25,782 nucleotides of DNA from Stomatobaculum longum. GTDB taxonomy: Bacteria; Bacillota; Clostridia; Lachnospirales; Lachnospiraceae. The stretch lies in NCBI GenBank assembly GCA_905370385.1, contig CAJPKN010000012.1:1-25782 (forward strand), in the 5' to 3' direction. Shown here in pieces: positions 1-9,000 of this stretch. The notes below the pieces were generated by a model. That model saw only the letters and a list, made by a program, of their open reading frames with translations. It searched no databases and was not told the origin of the DNA. The first letter of the stretch is position 1. Each line of letters begins with the position of its first letter. The translations under genes and the position numbers were made by a program.

Positions 1-3000
1 AGTACTGCTTATTCTCTGCGTCCATGGTGTGCAGGTTCGTGACCGGCGTACCCGTAAAGCCCGCATTGTCGTACCAGCCGAGGAAGTCATAGCCTGTTCG
101 CGTTGCCGGCTGAATGGCCACATCCGCATCCGTTACGGCATAGCTTGTGACCGTGTTCGGATTGGTCGCCGGGTGACCCGCAGGTGTACCGTCATTCAAA
201 TTCCACTGCACCGTATAGTTCTTCGGCGCACTCCACTTTGCATAGAAATGCTTATTGACCGCATCGCTCGTCGGGAAGCCCGCAATCGGCGTGCCCGTAA
301 AGCCGGAGTTATCGTACCAGCCCTCGAAGTCATAGCCGGTTCGCGTTGCCGGCGCCAGCGTGACATTCGGGTCAAGCACGGTATAACTCGTCACCGTGTT
401 CGGGTTGGTCGCCGGATGGCCTGCGGGTGTGCCGTCATTCAGGGTATATGTGACCGTATAGTTGTTGGGCGCACTCCACTTTGCATAAAAAGTCTTAGCT
501 GTCGCATCCATGGCCGGGAAACTTGTGATCGGCGCACCGGAGAAGGCAGCATTGTCGTACCAGCCCTCAAAGGTATAGCCGTTCCGGCTTGCCGGCAAGA
601 GGTTGATGTTGCCGCCGCTGTTTGTCAGTACCGTGTAGCTTGTGAGATTTCCGGTCGGATTGGTCGCCGGGTGCCCCGCGGGCGTGCCGTCATTCAGCAC
701 GTAGTGAATCGGGTAGCTGTTCGGCGCCGCACTCCACTTTGCATAGTACTGCTTGTTCTCTGCGTCCATGGTGTGCAGGGCCGTGACCGGCGTTCCCGTG
801 AGCGCCGCATTGTCGTACCAGCCTTCAAAGGTATAGCCGGTCCGCGTTGCCGGATTGACGGTGATATCCGCGTCCTCAACGGTGTAGTTTGCGACCGTAT
901 TCGGATTGGTCGCCGGGTGACCCGCAGGTGCACTGTCGTTTAAGTGCCACTGCACCGTATAGTTCTTTGCTGCGCTCCACTTTGCGTAATAGTGCTTATC
1001 CGCCGCGTCGCCGGTCGGGAAGCCGGTGATCGGCGCACCGCTGAAGCCCGGGTTATCGTACCAGCCTTCAAAGTCATAGCCGGTCCGCGTTGCCGGCGCG
1101 AACGTGACGTTCGGATCGAGCACGGTGTAGCTTGTCACCGTGTTCGGGTTGGTCGCCGGATGGCCCGTAGGCGTGCTGTCATTCAGCGTATAGCTCACGC
1201 TGTAATTGTTCGCACTGCTCCACTTCGCGTAGAAGGTCTTGGGCGCCGCATCCATGGCAGGGAAGCTGCTAATCGCCGTACCGGTGAAAGCAGCGTTGTC
1301 GTACCAACCTTGGAAGGTGTAGCCCGTGCGCAGCGGATTTGCAACCGCAATCGGGCTCGGCAGGGTCTCTACCGTATAGCTCGTCAAATTGACCGCCGGG
1401 TTGGTCGCAGGATAGCTCGCGCTGTCATTCAACACATAGTTGATCGGATAACTCTGCGCCGCACTCCACTTTGCGTAGTAGTTCTTATTTGCCGCATCCA
1501 TGGTGTGAAGCGAGGTATTCGGCGTGCCCGTAAAGCCCGGATTATCGTACCAGCCGAGAAAGTTATAACCTGTACGCGTCGCAGGCGCAATCGCGAAATC
1601 CGCCTCGGTGACATTGTAGCTGAGCTTCGTGTTCGGGTTCGTCGCCGGGTGCCCCGCAGGCGTCGCATCGTTCAGATGATAGCTGACACTGTAGGAATCC
1701 GGTGTGCTCCATCTCGCATAGTAGTGCTTATTCTCCGCGTCCATGGTACGGAGGTTCGTGACCGGAGATCCCGTGAAGGCGGGATCCGCATACCAGCCGA
1801 GGAAGTTGTAGCCCGTGCGCGTCGCCGGCTGAATCGCCACGTCGGCATCGAGCACGGTATACGTTGCCACCGTGTTCGGGTTGCTCGCCGGATGACCTGC
1901 GGGAGCACTGTCATTCAACTCCCACTGCACCGTATAGTTCTTTGCCGCACTCCACTTTGCATAGTACTGCTTATTCTCCGCATCCATGGTGTGAAGCGTC
2001 GTGACCGGCGTTCCCGTGAGCGCGGCATTGTCATACCAGCCCTCAAAGTCATAACCGGTGCGCGTTGCAGGGCGAAGGGTGACATCCGCATCCAGTACGC
2101 TATAGCTTGTAACCGTGTTCGGATTGCTTGCCGGGTGTCCCGCAGGCGCGCTGTCGTTTAAGTGGTACTGCACGCTGTAATTCTTAGCCGCGCTCCACTT
2201 TGCATAATAGTGCTTATTCTCCGCATCGCTCGTCGGGAAGCCGGTAATCGGCGTGCCCGTAAAGCCCGGGTTATCGTACCAGCCCTCGAAGTCATAACCG
2301 GTCCGCGTTGCCGGCGCCAGCGTGACGTTCGGGTCAAGCACGGTGTAGCTTGTCACGGTGTTCGGATTGGTCGCCGGATGCCCCGCGGGTGTGCTGTCAT
2401 TCAGCGTATAGGTAACGCTGTAATTATTTGCACTGCTCCACTTTGCGTAGAAGGTCTTGGGTGCCGCATCCATGGCCGGGAAACTCGTAATCGGCGCACC
2501 GGAGAAGGCCGCATTGTCATACCAGCCCTCAAAGGTATAGCCGTTCCTGAGCGCCGGGAGCAAATTTATATTGCCGCTGCCGTTCGTGAGCACCGTGTAG
2601 CTCGTGAGGTTCGCTGCCGGGTTGGTCGCCGGGTGCCCCGCAGGGCTTCCGTCGTTCAAAACATAATTGATCGGATAGGAATTCGGCGTGCTGTCCCACT
2701 TTGCATAGTAAGTCTTGTTCTCCGCATCCATGGTGCGAAGCGTCGTGACCGGCGTTCCCGTAAAGCCGGCGTTATCATACCAGCCGCGGAAAGTATAACC
2801 TGTCCGCGTCGCAGGATTGATTGTGACATCCGCATCCAACACCGTATAGCTTGCGACGGTATTCGGATTGTTTGCCGGGTGTCCCGCGGGGGTGTTGTCG
2901 TTCAGATTCCACTGCACCGTATAACTCTTAGCCGCACTCCACTTTGCATAGTAGTGTTTATTCTCCGCATCGCTCGTCGGGAAGCCGGTAATCGGTGTGC

Positions 3001-6000
3001 CCGTAAAGCCGGAGTTATCGTACCAGCCTTCAAAGTCATAGCCGGTTCGCGTTGCCGGCGCCAGCGTGACATTCGGATCCAGAACCGTGTAGCTTGTCAC
3101 TGTGTTCGGGTTGGTCGCCGGATGTCCTGCGGGCGTTCCGTCATTCAGCGTATAGCTAACCGTGTAGCTGTCTGCACTGCTCCACTTTGCATAGAAGGTC
3201 TTGGCCGCCGCATCCATGGCCGGGAAGTCGGTAACCGGAGCGCCCGCAAAGCTTGCGTTGTCATACCAGCCGAGGAAGGTATAGCCGTTTCGGCTCGCCG
3301 GCTGCAACGCAATGTTGCCGCCGCCGTTCGTGAGCACCGTATAGCTTGTGAGATTGGTGCTCGGGTTGGTCGCTGGGTGACCCGCCGGTGTTCCGTCATT
3401 CAAGACATAGTTGATCGGATACGTATTCGGCGTCGTATCCCACTTTGCGTAGTATGCCTTATCCTCCGCATCCATGGTGTGAAGCGTCGTAACCGGTGCT
3501 CCCGCAAAGCCGACATTATCGTACCAACCGAGGAAGGTATAGCCCGTGCGCGTCGCCGGCTGAATCGTAACATCCGCATCCTGCACGGTATAGCTTGCCA
3601 GCGTGTTCGGATTGCTTGCCGGATGACCTGCCGGCGTAGCGTCGTTCAGATGCCACTGCACCGAGTAACTCTTTGCAGCACTCCACTTCGCGTAGTACTG
3701 CTTGTTCTCGGCATCCATGGTATGCAAATTCGTGATCGGCGTTCCCGTGAGACCCGGATTATCGTACCAGCCCTCAAAGTCGTAGCCGGTGCGTGTAGCC
3801 GGGCGGATGGTAACATCCGCATCCAACACCGTGTAGCTTGCCACCGTATTCGGGTTCGTCGCCGGATGTCCCGCCGGGGTGCCGTCATTCAGGTTCCACT
3901 GCACCGTATAGCTCTTCGGCGCACTCCACTTTGCATAATAGTGCTTATCCGCCGCATCGCTCACCGGGAAACCGGTAACCGCAGTCCCCGTAAATGCAGG
4001 GTTGTCGTACCAGCCCTCAAAGTCATAGCCGGTCCGCGTTGCCGGCGCCAGGGTGACATTCGGATCCAGAACCGTGTAGCCGGTCACGGTGTTCGGGTTG
4101 GTCGCCGGATGCCCCGCAGGCGTGACATCGTTCAGCGTATAGGTAACGCTGTAATTGTTCGCACTGCTCCACTTTGCGTAGTAGGTCTTAGCCTCCGCAT
4201 CCATCACAGAGAAAGAACCGATCGGGGAACCGCTGAGTGCCGGGTTGTCATACCAGCCGAGGAAGCTGTAGCCGCTCCGAAGGGCCGGCAAGAGATGCAC
4301 GGTTCCGCTGCCGTTGGTCAAAACGGTGTAACTAGTGAGGTTTGCCACCGGATTGCTTGCCGGGTGGCCCGCAGGCGTTCCGTCGTTCAACACATAATTG
4401 ATCGGATAAGAAATCGGCGTGCTGTCCCACTTCGCAAAATACTGCTTATTCTCCGCATCCATGGTGCGCAGGTTCGTGACCGGCGTTCCCGTGAAGCCCG
4501 CATTGTCATACCAGCCGAGGAAGGTATAGCCGGTACGCGTCGCCGGCTGAATCGTGACATCCGCATCCAGCACGGTATAACTTGTCACCGTATTCGGATT
4601 ACTTGCCGGGTGGCCTGCGGGTGCACTGTCATTTAAGTTCCACTGCACCGTGTAATTCTTTGCCGCGCTCCACTTTGCATAGTAGTGCTTATTCTCGGCA
4701 TCCATGGTGTGAAGGTTCGTGATCGGCGTTCCCGTGAGCGCCGCGTTGTCATACCAGCCGAGGAAGTCATACCCTGTCCGCGTTGCGGGTTGAATCGCGA
4801 CATCCGCATCCAGCACGGTATAGCTTGCGACCGTGTTCGGATTCGTGGCCGTATGGCCTGCCGGCGTTCCGTCGTTCAGACTCCACTGTACCGTATAACT
4901 CTTAGCTGCGCTCCACTTTGCATAGTAGTGTTTATTCTCGGCATCACTTGCCGGGAAGCCCGTCACCGGGGATCCCGTAAACGCCGGGTTATCGTACCAG
5001 CCCTCAAAGTCATAACCCGTGCGCGTTGCCGGCGCCAGGGTGACATTCGGATCCAGCACGGAATAACTCGTAACCGTGTTCGGATTGGTCGCCGGGTGAC
5101 CCGCCGGGGTGCCGTCATTCAGCGTATATGCAACCGTATACGTGTTTGCCGCACTCCACTTTGCATAGTAGTGCTTTGCCTCCGCATCCATGGCCGAGAA
5201 GCCGGTAATCGGAGACCCCGAGAAGGTAGCATTGTCGTACCAGCCTTCAAAGGTATAGCCGTTTCGACTTGCCGGCAAGAGGTTGATGTTGCCGCTGCCG
5301 TTGGTGAGCACTGTATAGCTCGTGAGGTTCGCAGCCGGATTGGTCGCCGGGTGCCCCGCCGGGCTTCCGTCGTTCAGTGTATATACAATCGGATAGGAAA
5401 TCGGCGTGCTGCTCCACTTTGCATAATACTGTTTGTTCTCGGCATCCATGGTGTGCAGGTTCGCGACCGGCGTTCCCGTGAGGCTCGCGTTGTCATACCA
5501 GCCGAGGAAACCATAGCCGGTTCGCGTTGCCGGATTGATTGTGATATCCGCATCTTCGACCGTGTAATTCGAAACCGTGTTCGGATTGGTCGCCGGATGT
5601 CCCGCCGGGGTGCCGTCATTCAGGTTCCACTGAACCGTATAGTTCTTTGCCGCGCTCCACTTCGCATAGAAATGCTTATTTGCCGCATCGCTGACCGGGA
5701 AACCCGTGACCGGGGAACCCGTGAATGCAGGGTTCTCGTACCAGCCTTCAAAGTCGTAACCGGTGCGCGTTGCAGGAGCCAGCGTGACATTCGGATCGAG
5801 CACGGTATAACTCGTGACCGTGTTAGGATTCACCGCCGGGTGACCGGTCGGTGTGCCGTCATTCAGCGTATATGCAACCGTATAGCTGTCTGCCGCACTC
5901 CACTTTGCGTAGTACTGCTTGTTCTCGGCATCCATGGTGCGGATGCGCGTCACAGGCGCACCCGTTAAGCCCGCATTGTCGTACCAACCGAGGAAGGTAT

Positions 6001-9000
6001 AGCCGTTTCGGGCGGCCGGATTGACGGTGATGTCCGCATCTGCGACCGTGTAGTTCGAAACCGTGTTCGGATTGGTCGCCGGATGTCCCGCCGGGGTATC
6101 GTCATTCAGGTTCCACCGAACCGTATAGCTCTTTGCCGCACTCCACTTTGCATAGTAGTGCTTATTTTCGGCGTCTGCGGTATTGAAACCCGTAATCGGC
6201 GTGCCGCTGAGACCCGCGTTGTCGTACCAGCCCTCGAAGTCGTAACCGGTTCTCGTTGCCGGCTGCAGCGTGACATTCGAATCAAGCACGGTATACGTAC
6301 TCACCGTGTTCGGATTGGTTGCGGGATGCCCTGCGGGCGTTCCGTCATTCAATGTATACGTGACGGTATAGCTGTTTGCACTGCTCCACTTTGCATAAAA
6401 GGTCTTAGGAGCGGCATCCATCGCCGAGAAGCTGTTGATCGGAGAACCCGAGAAGCTCGGGTTGTCATACCAGCCCCCGAAGGTATAGCCGTTTCGAAGC
6501 GCGGGCACCACGTTGATATTGCCGCCGCCGTTTGTGAGCACCGTGTAGCTCGTGAGATTCGCAGCCGGGTTGGTCGCCGGGTGCCCTGCGGGCGTGCTGT
6601 CATTCAGCACGTAGGTGATTGGGTAGGTAATCGGCGTGGTATCCCACTTCGCATAATAGCTCTTATTCTCCGCGTCCATGGTGCGGAGGGTCGTTACCGG
6701 TGTTCCCGTGAGCCCCGGGTTATCGTACCAGCCGAGGAAGGTATAGCCGGGCCGCGTCGCAGGACTTACGGTGATATCCGCATCCAAAACGGTATAGCTT
6801 GCCACCGTGTTCGGGTTGCTTGCCGGGTGTCCCGCAGGTGCACTGTCATTCAAATTCCACTGCACCGTATACGTCTTTGCGGCACTCCACTTTGCATAGT
6901 ACTGCTTATCCGCGGCATCCGCGGTGCGGAGTGTCGTGACCGGAGAACCGCTGAGCGCGGCATTGTCATACCAACCGAGGAAATCGTAACCGGTTCTGGT
7001 GGCGGGCTGCAGGGCAAGATCCGCATCCAGGACACTATAACTCGTCACGGTATTCGGATTGCTTGCCGGGTGTCCCGCAGGTGCACTGTCGTTTAAGTTC
7101 CACTGCACCGTATAATTCTTAACCGCACTCCACTTCGCATAATAGTGCTTGTTCGTTGCATCGCTCGTCAAAAAGCCGGTAATCGGGGTCCCGGTAAACG
7201 CGGCGTTGTCGTACCAGCCCTCAAAGTCGTATCCGTTTCGCGTTGCGGGGGCGAGCGTGACATTTGCATCCAACACCGTATAACTTGTCACGGTGTTCGG
7301 ATTGGTCGCCGGATGACCGGCAGGGGTTGCATCGTTCAGCGAATAGTTGACCGTATAGCTGTTTGCGCTGCTCCACTTTGCATAGAAGGTCTTTGCAACA
7401 GCATCCGACGCGGGAAATGCACTGATCGGAGAACCCGAGAAGCTCGCGTTGTCATACCAACCGAGGAAGGTATATCCGTTACGAAGCGCGGGTAAGAGGC
7501 TAATATTGCCGCTGCCGTTTGTCAGCACCGTATAGCTCGTGAGATTCGCAACCGGATTGGTTGCCGCGTGCCCCGCAGGCGTGCCGTCGTTCAACACATA
7601 GTTAATCGGATACGAAATCGGCGTCGCATCCCACTTTGCATAGTAGTTCTTGTTTGCCGCATCCATGGTGCGGAGGGTCGTGACCGGAGAACCCGTAAAG
7701 CTCGGATTGTCGTACCAACCGAGGAAACTGTAGCCGGTACGCGTTGCAGGCTGAATTGTGACATTCGCATCCGTAACGGTGTAGCTTGCCACCGTGTTCG
7801 GATTGGTCGCCGGATGTCCCGCAGGTGAACTGTCATTCAAATGCCAGTTCACCGTATAGCGCTTCGGCGCACTCCACTTTGCATAATAGTGCTTGTTCGC
7901 CGCATCGCTCGTTCGGAAACCGGTAATCGGAGAACCCGAGAGCGCAGCATTATCATACCAGCCCTCAAAGTCATAACCCGTACGCGTTGCGGGGACGAGG
8001 GTCACATTCGAATTCAGCACCGTATAGCTCGTAACCGTATTCGGATTCACCGCCGGGTGTCCCGCCGGGGCAGCGTCATTCAGGCTGTACTGTACCGTAT
8101 AGCTTTTCGGCGCACTCCACTTTGCATAAAAGTTCTTGGGCGCAGCATCCATCGCAGAGAAGCTGCTAATCGGCGTGCCCGAGAGCGCAGCATTGTCATA
8201 CCAACCGAGGAAGGTATATCCGTTTCGGAGCGCCGGAAGCACATTGATGGTGCCGCTGCCGTTCGTGAGCACCGTGTAGCTCGTTAGATTCGCAGCCGGA
8301 TTGCTCGCCGGGTGTCCCGAAGGTGTGCTGTCATTCAGATGGTAGCGAATCGGATACGAAATCGGCGTTGTATCCCACTTCGCATAGAAATCTTTATTCG
8401 CCGCATCCGCCGTGCGTATCGTAGAAACCGGGCTTCCCGTAAAGCCGGGGTTATCGTACCAGCCGAGGAAGGTATAGCCGGGCCGCGTCGCCGGTCGAAG
8501 TGCTGTGTCCGAATCCAGCACCGTATAGCTGGTCAGCGTATTCGGATTGTTTGCGAGATGTCCCGCCGGTGTACTGTCATTCAAGTGATAGCGCACGGTA
8601 TAGCTGTTTGCACTGCTCCACTTCGCATAGAGGACGAAGTTGTGCATATTCGCGGGACTGCTCGTGTTGATTCCGGAAATCGGAGTTGTGAGTCCGGGAT
8701 TCGTATACCAGCCCAGGAAGGTATAACCTCTTCTCGTCGGATTCGCAAAGTTGATGTTCGGGCTGGTCACATTGAAGCTGCCGGGGTTTGTCGCCGGATT
8801 GCTTGCCCGCTGCCCGGCGCTGTCATTCATATGGTAAGTAATGCTGTATTGCAGCGGCGTGCTCCACTTCGCATAAATACGAGTCGGATTGCTGTCGCCC
8901 TGCTCCGTCTCAATGACCGCCGGTGCGGGTGTCGTGAGCCCTGCGTCGCGATACCAACCGAGGAAGTTGTAGCCGGTTCTGGTCGGCGCGGCGAGCGTGT

